Shown: positions 1-6,929, counted from the first letter of the stretch. The stretch: DNA of 10,844 bases from Sulfurovum sp. (GCA_026985755.1 JALSPX010000157.1:1-10844); one strand, 5' to 3'. Notes: a model not told the origin generated them from the letters alone. Translations and numbers: made by a program.

Positions 1-141
1 GAAGACAGTGCCAAAGGTGGTTTTGGTATTGGTCTGAATATCGTGAAGCAAATTATCGATGAAGAGGGTATATCCTTAGATGTCTCATCTGTGCTTGGAA
101 AGGGTACTACATTTACGTATACTTTTATAAATCTGAAGTAG
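1..141 (+). CDS. Sensor histidine kinase, C-terminal fragment (start outside window)
   Basis: Frame 1 is open from the first base to a TAG at 139-141, giving the last 46 residues of a protein that begins upstream. It contains GGFGIGLNIVKQII followed about 20 residues later by GKGTTFTYTF. This is the G-box end of a GHKL-type (HATPase_c) ATP-binding domain, in which a GxGxGL loop contacts ATP phosphates and a final GxGTTF strand closes the domain. The protein is therefore very probably the kinase of a two-component system and stops directly after the ATPase domain, as is usual. Its sensor domain and signal cannot be seen. Whether it has anything to do with the genes downstream is unknown; the 137-base gap before the next gene suggests a separate transcription unit. 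Confidence 0.85.
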   Translation, partial: EDSAKGGFGIGLNIVKQIIDEEGISLDVSSVLGKGTTFTYTFINLK

Positions 142-183
142 CTTATGGTATTGCATAATTATGTATTGGTTTGGACTTGATAT

Positions 184-191
184 GGGGGGGG
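184..191 (+). repeat. Homopolymeric G(8) tract upstream of the NHL-repeat gene
   Basis: Eight consecutive G residues lie 87 bases before the ATG of the next gene, in an otherwise very AT-rich intergenic stretch (142-278). No gene is visible in this stretch. In Campylobacter and Helicobacter, poly-G runs of about this length are known slip-strand phase-variation sites. Here the run would lie in a promoter or 5' untranslated region rather than in a reading frame, so any effect would be on expression level. Confidence 0.6.
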
Positions 192-278
192 TATTTTAAG
201 TTTATGTTAAAACAGTTTTGACTAAAATAGCTTTATGTTAGAAAAACTAACAATATTTTAGACAAAAGGGAAAAAGAA

Positions 279-2516
279 ATGAGAAAATTATTATGGGTAA
301 TGGTATGTTTGCATGCCATTATGAGTATATCAGAGGCGGCTGGTTATGTAGAATATAAGACTGCCAAACATAGCACTTGTTCGAACAGAGAGTTTGCTGG
401 ATTTAATATTGACAGGACAAGCAACAATCTATATGCTGTAGGTGACACAGAGTTAGAGGAGGTTAATCTTACTAAGTACGTCATGATATGGTCTAGTGCA
501 ATATATAGAATAAGTTCTTCAGGGTTATGTAAAAAAATAGGAACTTTTAGACAAACCGTTCCCTATCCATTCGAGACTACGACGCTAGACTTTCTTAGCG
601 GTAATCATATAGCAGTGGATGGTAGAAGAAGGTACATATATAAGGAGGAGGACGGTAAATTATTGCAGGCTGATTTCGGATCGAATAAACTGGCTAGGAC
701 AATTTCTGTACCATTTATAGATAAAAATTCTATATTAGAAACTGATAAATATGGAAATATATATATATTAAACCCTAGTAAATCTATCTTATACAAATAC
801 TCATTTAGAGGACGGTTACTTTTTAAAATTGGAGGCAAGGGCTCTTATAATGGTAAATTTAATAATCCTACATCACTTGCAATAGATAAAAATAATTATA
901 TTTATATATCTGATTCAGGTAACAGTAGAATACAAAAATTTAATGCTTCGGGTCACTTTGTAACTAAGTGGGGTCATGCAGCTACAGCAGATGAAGCTGA
1001 AATAGACCCCTATGCATTTCATGGTCTTGGTTCAATAGGTGTAGATGCCAATTCAAAAGTGTATGCTCAGACATCAGGTATACAAGGGGGATTAATAAAA
1101 AAATATTATAGCAACGATGACTATATAAGCAAATCTATGATTGAGGGGCCAATGTCTCATGCAAAAATAGATACCTCTGGTAATGTTTATTCACTTTACA
1201 AGAATGGTATAGTAAAACTAGATAAGTATGGAAGATTGAAGGATGCATGGGGTGGAGTAAAGGGTTCTGGTGCTCTTGGTTACACCCCGGGAAACCATTT
1301 TGCACTAACAGATATGGTTTTTGATAGTCAAAATAATATGTATACATTTGACTCAAAAAAGTATTTGATTCAAAAATTTTCAAAGTCTGGGAGATATTTG
1401 AAAAGTTGGGGAGGCTTTGGCGGGAACTCTAATGATAAACCTATTCAAAATGGAAAGATTACTTCACCATACAATTCAAAAATGGCGATAAATAATTATG
1501 ATGAAATCTATATAACATCTTCATTGCATAGGGTATATAGATTTAATAAAGATGGTAGATTGTTGCAAACACTTTCTTACAATTACAATAATGATCATCA
1601 TACTCGAATACACTCTATTGATACAGATAAATATAATAATGTATATGTTTTATATGTGACGCGAGATGACAACCACAACTTCCATAGTTATGTGGCTGTC
1701 TATAGTAGATATTTTAAACGAATAAGAACATTTGAAGTTGGAAAAAACAAGGCTGATGACGATTACTACTATGACATAAGTATTGATAAAAAAAGAAATG
1801 TATTGTATGCTCAAATAAATAATTCCGTGGAAAAATATACACTTTCTGGTAGATTATTGACAGGGTGGACATTACAGTCCGGAAGTAGATGGGGAGCTCT
1901 TCATCAAACAGTATTTAATAATGGTAGTTTAGGATATGTTACACGTCATGATTTACATGGTTCCCCCGGTCATAGAGTATTTACAAATAAAATATTGTAT
2001 TATTCAAATACTGGGATTTTATTAAAAGTTGTAAATTCACCTTATATTTGTACTGTAATTAAAGAAGATCACTTTGGATCTAGATACCTAGGTCATGCTG
2101 TAAGTCATTATACTGTAAATTATAGTTCTTCTAATCCAAATGCGTTTGATAAAATAATTCGTTATACAGGTATCTACAAAAAATCAGTCAACCCAGATAT
2201 AGACCATGATGGTGTTCCCAATGAAAGAGATGCCTTCCCTTTTAACAAAAGAGAGTGGCTAGACACAGACCATGATGGTATAGGAAACAACGCAGACAAA
2301 GATGATGATAATGATGGTCTGCTAGATACTGTAGAAAGAGCCCATAAACTCAATCCACTCAATCCACGTGATGCCAAAGCAGACTTTGATCATGACGGAT
2401 TTACCAACGCACAAGAAATCAACGCAGGCACCAATATCAGATCTGCCAAAAGTCGCCCTACCTGGGTACCTATCATCATAGGCGATATAGTAACCTTCAC
2501 ACTCCCCAAACGATAA
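279..2516 (+). CDS. Secreted NHL/beta-propeller-repeat protein with C-terminal calcium-binding (TSP3-like) module
   Basis: The 745-residue product starts with a signal peptide (residues 1-21: a basic MRK, a hydrophobic core, then SEAAG). Residues about 40-630 are beta-rich and repetitive. The clearest NHL unit is at about 184-231 (NNPTSLAIDKNNYIYISDSG, then RIQKF and a closing KWG). Looser copies carry D(K/T/S)xxNxYxxxS-type strands and end in (K/R)(D/S)GRLL-type turns, around 299-325, 345-378, 404-432 and 447-485. This suggests one or two beta-propellers for protein or ligand binding outside the cytoplasm. Residues 638-712 hold Asp-rich loops (DIDHDG, DTDHDG, DKDDDNDG, DFDHDG) typical of calcium-binding thrombospondin type 3 repeats. 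The end, WVPIIIGDIVTF then TLPKR, is a short hydrophobic tail that may be an anchor or sorting tag. The function is not known. The last 110 or so codons use many more C-ending codons than the body, which suggests the module has a separate history. The ATG at 279 follows an A-rich leader with only a weak ribosome site (aaaaggga at 265-272). Confidence 0.8.
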   Translation: MRKLLWVMVCLHAIMSISEAAGYVEYKTAKHSTCSNREFAGFNIDRTSNNLYAVGDTELEEVNLTKYVMIWSSAIYRISSSGLCKKIGTFRQTVPYPFETTTLDFLSGNHIAVDGRRRYIYKEEDGKLLQADFGSNKLARTISVPFIDKNSILETDKYGNIYILNPSKSILYKYSFRGRLLFKIGGKGSYNGKFNNPTSLAIDKNNYIYISDSGNSRIQKFNASGHFVTKWGHAATADEAEIDPYAFHGLGSIGVDANSKVYAQTSGIQGGLIKKYYSNDDYISKSMIEGPMSHAKIDTSGNVYSLYKNGIVKLDKYGRLKDAWGGVKGSGALGYTPGNHFALTDMVFDSQNNMYTFDSKKYLIQKFSKSGRYLKSWGGFGGNSNDKPIQNGKITSPYNSKMAINNYDEIYITSSLHRVYRFNKDGRLLQTLSYNYNNDHHTRIHSIDTDKYNNVYVLYVTRDDNHNFHSYVAVYSRYFKRIRTFEVGKNKADDDYYYDISIDKKRNVLYAQINNSVEKYTLSGRLLTGWTLQSGSRWGALHQTVFNNGSLGYVTRHDLHGSPGHRVFTNKILYYSNTGILLKVVNSPYICTVIKEDHFGSRYLGHAVSHYTVNYSSSNPNAFDKIIRYTGIYKKSVNPDIDHDGVPNERDAFPFNKREWLDTDHDGIGNNADKDDDNDGLLDTVERAHKLNPLNPRDAKADFDHDGFTNAQEINAGTNIRSAKSRPTWVPIIIGDIVTFTLPKR

Positions 2517-2536
2517 ACACGCAAACTCTCGACTTG

Positions 2537-2558
2537 TAACGAAGCTCTAGCTTCGTTA
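2537..2558 (+). terminator. Perfect 9-bp stem-loop after the NHL-repeat gene
   Basis: TAACGAAGC (2537-2545) and GCTTCGTTA (2550-2558) are exact reverse complements around a 4-base TCTA loop, 20 bases after the stop codon of the preceding gene. Position and shape fit transcription termination or protection of the mRNA 3' end. No U-run follows (the next bases are tgttct), so it is not a textbook Rho-independent terminator and could be a dispersed repeat unit. Confidence 0.45.
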
Positions 2559-2643
2559 TGTTCTATCGGAATTTGAATGACTTAACAAAACAAATACTGA
2601 TATGTATTTTACAGCTGAATGAGATGATATCTTCAAAATTTAT

Positions 2644-2667
2644 AGTGTGTTACTTAGCACACTTTTC
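2644..2667 (+). terminator. Possible Rho-independent terminator upstream of the sox operon
   Basis: AGTGTG (2644-2649) pairs with CACACT (2658-2663), with one further G-U pair inside, and the stem runs directly into TTTT. The stem is short and the T-run brief, so strength is doubtful. It would insulate sox from upstream reading, and the putative sox promoter lies just beyond it. Confidence 0.4.
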
Positions 2668-2684
2668 AATAAATAATAAAAATT

Positions 2685-2690
2685 TATAAT
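2685..2690 (+). promoter_or_regulatory. Candidate -10 element of the sox operon promoter
   Basis: A perfect TATAAT sits 77 bases before the soxX ATG, within a run of A and T. Campylobacterota sigma-70 promoters often have a good -10 box without a conserved -35 box, and no convincing -35 is seen here. A start just downstream would leave a 5' leader of about 70 bases. Because the whole stretch is AT-rich, a chance match is quite possible. The rest of the 2517-2767 gap shows no open gene. Confidence 0.35.
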
Positions 2691-2767
2691 CTAATATTTA
2701 TATTTTTACACTTTCTTTACATTTCCTTGTTATCATACTTCTTGAAACCATATATAAAGGAGTATGA

Positions 2768-3343
2768 ATGCACACACACATGAAATATCTTGCTGTAGCA
2801 ACACTGTTTTTGTCTGCATCTTCGGCACTCTGTGCTGCAGATTTGACAAAGGCATATGATATGCCAGATGCATCTAAGATGATAGAAAATGATTTATTCC
2901 CTGCGGCAAAAGAATATACCATGCCAAAGAGTTGTAATCTTGACGATGCGAAAGCGATAGCTAGAGGAGAATATATTTTCCATAATCTTAATGGGAAAAA
3001 AGCAAAAAAACCAGCCCCTGAAGGTCTTGTGAAATTTATAGAAACCAAGGACAAAGATGGAAAGGTCAAGAAAAAAGCTAAACAATACGGAAACTGTGTT
3101 GCGTGCCATAATATAGAAGGTGCCAAAGGTGCTGGAAATATAGGACCCAGTCTAGAAGGATACAAAGCAAACTTTATTGATACCAAAGCACGAGATGCGC
3201 AATTTGTGTATCAAAAAATAGCTGACCCTAGAGTAGATAATCCAAAAACACATATGACAGTAAATCTCACAACGGGACTCTTTAATGAGCAAGAGATTTG
3301 TGATCTTACAGCATATGTTGTATCAGATAAAAAGAAAAAATAA
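2768..3343 (+). CDS. soxX: SoxX, c-type cytochrome subunit of the SoxXA thiosulfate-binding complex
   Basis: The 191-residue product is the small cytochrome partner of SoxA; together they oxidatively couple thiosulfate to the SoxY cysteine in the periplasm. A Sec signal peptide covers about residues 1-24. A single heme-attachment motif, CVACH, is at 110-114, followed by GAGNIGPSLEGY, the usual stretch after the heme site in SoxX. Met163 (THMTVN) is the likely distal heme ligand. A family-typical ending (EQEICDLTAYV) follows. The segment 77-107 and the C-terminal KKKK are unusually lysine-rich. The ATG at 2768 is chosen because AAAGGAG (2756-2762) lies 5 bases before it; an in-frame ATG at 2780 would be too far from that site. 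First gene of soxXYZAB, 17 bases before soxY. Identification rests on the heme motif, the length and the certain SoxYZAB neighbours. Confidence 0.93.
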   Translation: MHTHMKYLAVATLFLSASSALCAADLTKAYDMPDASKMIENDLFPAAKEYTMPKSCNLDDAKAIARGEYIFHNLNGKKAKKPAPEGLVKFIETKDKDGKVKKKAKQYGNCVACHNIEGAKGAGNIGPSLEGYKANFIDTKARDAQFVYQKIADPRVDNPKTHMTVNLTTGLFNEQEICDLTAYVVSDKKKK

Positions 3344-3360
3344 TTTTAAAGGAAGAGAGA

Positions 3361-3843
3361 ATGGAAAGAAGAAAATTTATACAAGGTATGTTTGCAGCTT
3401 CAGCAGTGGCAGCGACAATAGTACCTTCTGCGTTAGTGGCAAAAGAAGAGACAAAGGCAAAAGTACCAAAAGGTAAAAATGCATTAAGTTATGAAGAAGC
3501 TGTAAAAGCAATTACAGGTGGTAAAGCTGTAGCTGATAGCCAAAAGGTTTCATTGACTGTACCTGAAATAGCAGAAAATGGTGCAGTAGTCCCAGTGAAA
3601 GTAAAAGTGGAATCGGCAATGACAGAAGCAGAACATGTAAAAGCCATTCATGTATTGAGTACTAAAAATGGTAATGCCAGATGTGCAGATGTGATGCTTA
3701 CGCCTATGAATGGCAAAGGCTATTTTGCAACAAGAATTAAATTGGGTGGTACACAAGATGTGGTAGCCTTGGTAGAGATGAGTGACGGTTCATTTTTAAG
3801 AGCTGCCAAACCAGTAAAAGTCACTATTGGTGGATGTGGTTAA
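3361..3843 (+). CDS. soxY: SoxY, sulfur-carrier subunit of SoxYZ
   Basis: The 160-residue product is the periplasmic carrier whose C-terminal cysteine holds sulfur intermediates while SoxXA and SoxB work on them. The N-terminus has a twin-arginine signal (ERRKFIQG, residues 2-9, then a hydrophobic stretch ending near ALVAKE), so it is exported folded by Tat, presumably together with signal-less SoxZ. The C-terminus is TIGGCG with Cys159 as the swinging-arm attachment site. The classical arm ends GGCGG, so this one is one glycine shorter. A second cysteine, Cys108, is in the body of the immunoglobulin-like domain. AAAGGA at 3348-3353 lies 7 bases before the ATG. A 67-base gap with an inverted repeat separates it from soxZ, the largest gap within the sox block. 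Confidence 0.95.
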   Translation: MERRKFIQGMFAASAVAATIVPSALVAKEETKAKVPKGKNALSYEEAVKAITGGKAVADSQKVSLTVPEIAENGAVVPVKVKVESAMTEAEHVKAIHVLSTKNGNARCADVMLTPMNGKGYFATRIKLGGTQDVVALVEMSDGSFLRAAKPVKVTIGGCG

Positions 3844-3847
3844 TTCC

Positions 3848-3905
3848 ATCCTTTAATGAAGATAGACCAGCGTTATTAAAAAAATATAGATAAAAATTAA
3901 AGGAT
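3848..3905 (+). promoter_or_regulatory. Inverted repeat that would mask the soxZ ribosome binding site
   Basis: ATCCTTTAAT (3848-3857) is the exact reverse complement of ATTAAAGGAT (3896-3905). The right arm contains AAAGGA, the Shine-Dalgarno sequence of soxZ, which begins at 3911. If the mRNA folds this way, the 10-bp stem with a 38-base, A-rich loop would cover the soxZ initiation region. It could equally act as a stabilizing hairpin between soxY and soxZ. Folding has not been computed and the stem is AT-rich. Confidence 0.5.
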
Positions 3906-3910
3906 AAAAG

Positions 3911-4249
3911 ATGGCAGAAGCTAGAAAATCAATGATAAAAATCAAACCTAAAAAGTTTAAAGTAGGTGATATAGTAAAAGTGGACTTTATTGTGATCCAT
4001 CCGATGGATACAGGTCTTAAAAAAGACAAAAAAACAGGTGAAGTAAAACCTGAACATTATATAGATAATGTAACTTTTTCTTTAGATGGAAAGCCATTTA
4101 CGACAATGAAAATATGGGAGACAGTCTCTACAAACCCTTATTTTTCAGTCAACCTAAAAGTAGCAGGAAAAGGAAAAATTACTGTTGACTATACTGACAA
4201 TACAGGTGAAAAGAATTCTAAGAGTAAAAAACTTAAACCAAAAGGATAA
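3911..4249 (+). CDS. soxZ: SoxZ, partner subunit of the SoxYZ sulfur carrier
   Basis: The 112-residue product has the usual SoxZ length and fold signature. A beta-rich start (IKIKPKKFKVGDIVKVDFIV) leads into the conserved HPMDTG at 30-35. The sequence YIDNVTFSLDGKPF (50-63) and the strand pair TNPYFSVNLKVAGKGKITV (about 74-92) follow. It has no signal peptide and no cysteine, as expected of a subunit that travels through Tat bound to SoxY. It stabilizes and presents SoxY to SoxXA and SoxB. The tail is rich in lysine. The ribosome site AAAGGA (3899-3904) is spaced 6 bases from the ATG. The same 15-base leader, AAAGGATAAAAGATG, recurs at the start of the DsrE-like gene (10213-10227). It ends 3 bases before soxA. 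Confidence 0.95.
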   Translation: MAEARKSMIKIKPKKFKVGDIVKVDFIVIHPMDTGLKKDKKTGEVKPEHYIDNVTFSLDGKPFTTMKIWETVSTNPYFSVNLKVAGKGKITVDYTDNTGEKNSKSKKLKPKG

Positions 4250-4252
4250 GTC

Positions 4253-5026
4253 ATGAAAAAAACATTACTATCATTGGCTTTTTTGAGTACCATGGCGATG
4301 CTTCAGCTCAATGCTGGAGAACAATTTGCTATGAGTGATGCAGATAGAGCGATGTACAAAGAGATGTTAGAAAACAACCCCGCTGATATTTATGTAGAAG
4401 AGGGTGGGGAGTTGTTTGAAAAACTTGGAGATGAAGAAGCACTTGCAAAATTTTTAGGTGTAGCAGAAAAAGAGTTACCTAAATATATTGCAGGATTTCC
4501 AAGATATGTTAAGAAACTTGGAAATGTTGTAGGGTTAGACCAGGTGCTGCAAGCAATGCAAGTAGAACAAGGAAAAGAAAAAACCAAACTAAAGTCTGGA
4601 AAAATGTTTTCTATGCTTGCGTATGTCAAATCTCTTGCAAATGATGAAGTGCTCAATATAGATGTGAATGCAGATGAACATATCAAAGCAGCGTACGCTT
4701 TGGGTGAAAAGACATTTATGACAGCACGTGGAGGTAGAGGGCTTTCATGTAACTCTTGTCACAGTGCTGATATTGTAGGGCAAGTACTTCGTACACAACC
4801 TCTTCCCGATTTGGGTGAAGTAGCAGTTGCTGGTACATGGCCTGCATATCGTATGACAAAATCAAGCTTGCGTTCTCCACAAAGACGATTTCAAGGATGT
4901 ATGAAAAATGCACTTTTAAAAGTCATTCCTATTGGCTCTAAAGAGATGGTTGCCTTGGAAGTCTATATTTCAAAACTAGCAGCAGATAAGAAGAAAAAAA
5001 TGGCCATTCCTGGTTTAAAAAGATAA
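4253..5026 (+). CDS. soxA: SoxA, single-heme c-type cytochrome of SoxXA
   Basis: The 257-residue product begins with a Sec signal peptide (1-21, ending QLNAG). The only heme motif is CNSCH at 166-170. The first 165 residues contain no cysteine at all, so the N-terminal heme of diheme SoxA proteins (Paracoccus and Rhodovulum type) is absent. Cys216 in RRFQGCMKN matches the active-site cysteine that ligates the catalytic heme and carries a persulfide in characterized SoxA proteins. With SoxX it forms the disulfide-like bond between thiosulfate and SoxY. Its ribosome site (AAAGGA, 4241-4246) lies inside the end of soxZ, and the 3-base gap implies translational coupling. The next gene, soxB, starts 10 bases after its stop. 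Confidence 0.95.
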   Translation: MKKTLLSLAFLSTMAMLQLNAGEQFAMSDADRAMYKEMLENNPADIYVEEGGELFEKLGDEEALAKFLGVAEKELPKYIAGFPRYVKKLGNVVGLDQVLQAMQVEQGKEKTKLKSGKMFSMLAYVKSLANDEVLNIDVNADEHIKAAYALGEKTFMTARGGRGLSCNSCHSADIVGQVLRTQPLPDLGEVAVAGTWPAYRMTKSSLRSPQRRFQGCMKNALLKVIPIGSKEMVALEVYISKLAADKKKKMAIPGLKR

Positions 5027-5036
5027 GAGGTATACA

Positions 5037-6815
5037 ATGGAAATAGATAGACGAGACTTCCTCCAGATAGCATCAGCATTAGGCTTGACTGGCTTAGCTG
5101 GAGGGACAAATCTTTTTGCCAATGAAAAAGCAAAAGAAAAAATAAAACAACTGAGTTTTTCGGATATAGTAGATTTTAAGGCAAAAGGTAAAGCAACCAT
5201 TTTACACTTTTGTGATTTGCATGCGCATATTAAGCCATTATATTGGAGAGAACCTTCTACATTGATTTCTGCAAAAAACTTGGTAGGTACACCAGGATTT
5301 ATTTGTGGAGAGAGCTTCCAAAAATATTATGGTATCCAGCCAGGCACATTGGATGCTTACTTTGATACCTACAATGATTTTTCAGAATTGGCTAAAAAGT
5401 TTGGGAAAATGGGCGGTATTGCTCATATGAAGCCGATTATTGATTATGTCAAAAAAGAAAGAGGGGCAGAAAATGTCATTCTTCTGGATTCTGGCGATAC
5501 ATGGCAAGGGACAGCAGTAGCACTCAAAACAGAGGGCGAAGCCATAGTAGATGCACAAAATTATTTGGGTGTAGATGTGATGGTGGGTCACTGGGAATTT
5601 ACGTATGGAAAAGAGCGTGTTCATGAACTCATAGGTAAACTAAAAGGCGAGTTTATTTCTCAAAATGTCATTGACAATGATCCTTTTTCAGAAGCGTTTG
5701 AAGAGCTTATATTCCCTCCATATTCTATCAAAGAAATTGGTGGTGCAAAAATAGGAATTATCGGACAATCCTTTCCGTTTACTTCTACGGCAAATCCAAA
5801 GAAGTTTACAGAGGGGTGGAGTTTTGCTTTACGTCATGAGTCTTTGCAAGAGTATGTCAATATGCTTCGTAAAGAGAAGAAAGTTGATTGTGTTGTTGTC
5901 TTGAGCCATGATGGTTTCTCCGTCGATCAAGAGTTAGCCAAAAAGGTGAAAGGTGTGGACTTTATTTTAAGTGGACATACCCATGACCCAAGTCCTGAGC
6001 CTATAGTCGTGAATGATACAGTCATCATTATCTCAGGAAGTCATGGTAAATATATCTCTAGACTTGATTTAGAGATTAAAGATAAAAAAGTAGTAGATTA
6101 CAGCTTTAAACTGATGCCTGTGGCTTCTAACCTGATACCAGCAGATAAAGCAGGCGATGATTTAATCGCTAAATGGTATAAGCCTTATGACAAAGAATTA
6201 GGAGAGGTATTGGGTACCACCAAAGGACTTCTTTATAAAAGAGATACCTTTTACTCAACATTTGATTCACTCATTGGTATGGCGATTCAAGAGGAGATGA
6301 AGTGTGATATTAACTTTAATCCAGGGTATAGATGGGGTACTACGGTACTTCCAGGTGATCCTATCACCAAAGACAATGTCTATGAAATGACAGCGATTAC
6401 CTATCCTGAAGTCTATACGTTTGATTTAAAAGGTTCAGTGATAGCGAAACTTGTAGAAGATATCGCCGATAATGTCTTTAATGCAAATCCACTCTTGCAA
6501 CAAGGTGGAGATATGAGTAGGATGACAGGGGCCAGCTATAGTATCAAGATTTCTGCACCGTCAGGAAAAAGAGTGTCAGACTTTATGATTGGTGGGAAAC
6601 CACTGGATCCCAAAAAGACATACCGTGTTTCATCATGGGGTGGAAATTTACAAAATGTAGGTGAAAACCTAGATGAAAAAGCGATACGCCCTGTTTATGA
6701 AGTCGTGAGTGATTATATTCGTAAGAAGAAAGTCATTGACATTCCAATGGAGTCAAATGTAAAAATATTAGATATGGATTGTGGTTGTCCTGCAAAAGGT
6801 GCAACTTGTTCATAG
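5037..6815 (+). CDS. soxB: SoxB, S-sulfosulfanyl (thiosulfohydrolase) of the Sox pathway
   Basis: The 592-residue product hydrolyses the terminal sulfonate from SoxY-bound intermediates, releasing sulfate. A twin-arginine signal (DRRDFLQIA, residues 4-12) directs folded export. It has the 5'-nucleotidase-like two-domain plan. The metallophosphoesterase domain carries CDLHAH at 59-64, LLDSGDTWQG at 149-158, GHWEFTYG at 184-191, LSHDG at 289-293 and SGHTHDP at 312-318. These contain the Asp and His ligands of a dinuclear metal (manganese) centre. The His-Trp-Glu version of the GNHE motif separates SoxB from nucleotidases. The C-terminal domain runs from about 390. The last dozen residues, DCGCPAKGATCS, add three cysteines at 582, 584 and 591, whose role is unknown. 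GAGG at 5027-5030 is the likely ribosome site. SoxB is the last sox gene of the block; no soxCD follows. Confidence 0.96.
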   Translation: MEIDRRDFLQIASALGLTGLAGGTNLFANEKAKEKIKQLSFSDIVDFKAKGKATILHFCDLHAHIKPLYWREPSTLISAKNLVGTPGFICGESFQKYYGIQPGTLDAYFDTYNDFSELAKKFGKMGGIAHMKPIIDYVKKERGAENVILLDSGDTWQGTAVALKTEGEAIVDAQNYLGVDVMVGHWEFTYGKERVHELIGKLKGEFISQNVIDNDPFSEAFEELIFPPYSIKEIGGAKIGIIGQSFPFTSTANPKKFTEGWSFALRHESLQEYVNMLRKEKKVDCVVVLSHDGFSVDQELAKKVKGVDFILSGHTHDPSPEPIVVNDTVIIISGSHGKYISRLDLEIKDKKVVDYSFKLMPVASNLIPADKAGDDLIAKWYKPYDKELGEVLGTTKGLLYKRDTFYSTFDSLIGMAIQEEMKCDINFNPGYRWGTTVLPGDPITKDNVYEMTAITYPEVYTFDLKGSVIAKLVEDIADNVFNANPLLQQGGDMSRMTGASYSIKISAPSGKRVSDFMIGGKPLDPKKTYRVSSWGGNLQNVGENLDEKAIRPVYEVVSDYIRKKKVIDIPMESNVKILDMDCGCPAKGATCS

Positions 6816-6823
6816 GTTAAGCC

Positions 6824-6886
6824 GTGCCTCATCTTATAGTGCGAATGCATTGTGTAGTATTCTTCCTTTATCTAAAGGTGGGGCAC
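6824..6886 (+). terminator. Long stem-loop at the end of the sox operon
   Basis: GTGCCTCATCTT (6824-6835) pairs along all 12 positions with AAGGTGGGGCAC (6875-6886), counting two G-U pairs, starting 8 bases after the soxB stop. The loop can form an inner helix, GAATGC (6843-6848) with GTATTC (6857-6862). No T-run follows directly. Two G-U pairs that keep pairing suggest an RNA-level structure. Likely roles are 3'-end stabilization or partial termination between soxB and the porin gene. Confidence 0.5.
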
Positions 6887-6894
6887 ACTAGGTT

Positions 6895-6912
6895 TGTGAT
6901 TTTATCATCACA
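6895..6912 (+). terminator. Short palindrome after the soxB stem-loop
   Basis: TGTGAT (6895-6900) and ATCACA (6907-6912) are exact reverse complements around a 6-base loop, and TTAATTTGTTTTT follows. This could be a weak intrinsic terminator or a regulator site. It superficially resembles a CRP operator, but the half-sites are 8 rather than 6 bases apart. Confidence 0.35.
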
Positions 6913-6929
6913 TTAATTTGTTTTTACTT

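Noticed and set aside
218..246. TTGACT at 218-223 as a -35 box for the NHL-repeat gene
   Set aside because: No acceptable -10 hexamer lies 16-18 bases downstream.
2764..2782. Short CA repeat between alternative soxX start codons (ATG at 2764, 2768 and 2780) as a phase-variation switch
   Set aside because: Only about four and a half CA units are present, and the ATG at 2780 would keep soxX in frame after slippage. The ATG at 2764 is out of frame with soxX.
2698..3186. 162-codon open frame on the - strand opposite soxX
   Set aside because: It lies antisense to a confidently identified soxX, has low-complexity hydrophobic composition and no recognizable domain. It is a shadow of the + strand gene, as are the other - strand open frames.
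3285..3476. 63-codon + strand frame bridging soxX and soxY
   Set aside because: It overlaps the end of soxX and the start of soxY in another frame, and its product is lysine- and serine-rich with no family resemblance.
6895..6912. CRP-like operator TGTGA...TCACA
   Set aside because: The half-sites are 8 bases apart instead of 6, and the palindrome is equally explained as a hairpin; no CRP regulation is claimed.
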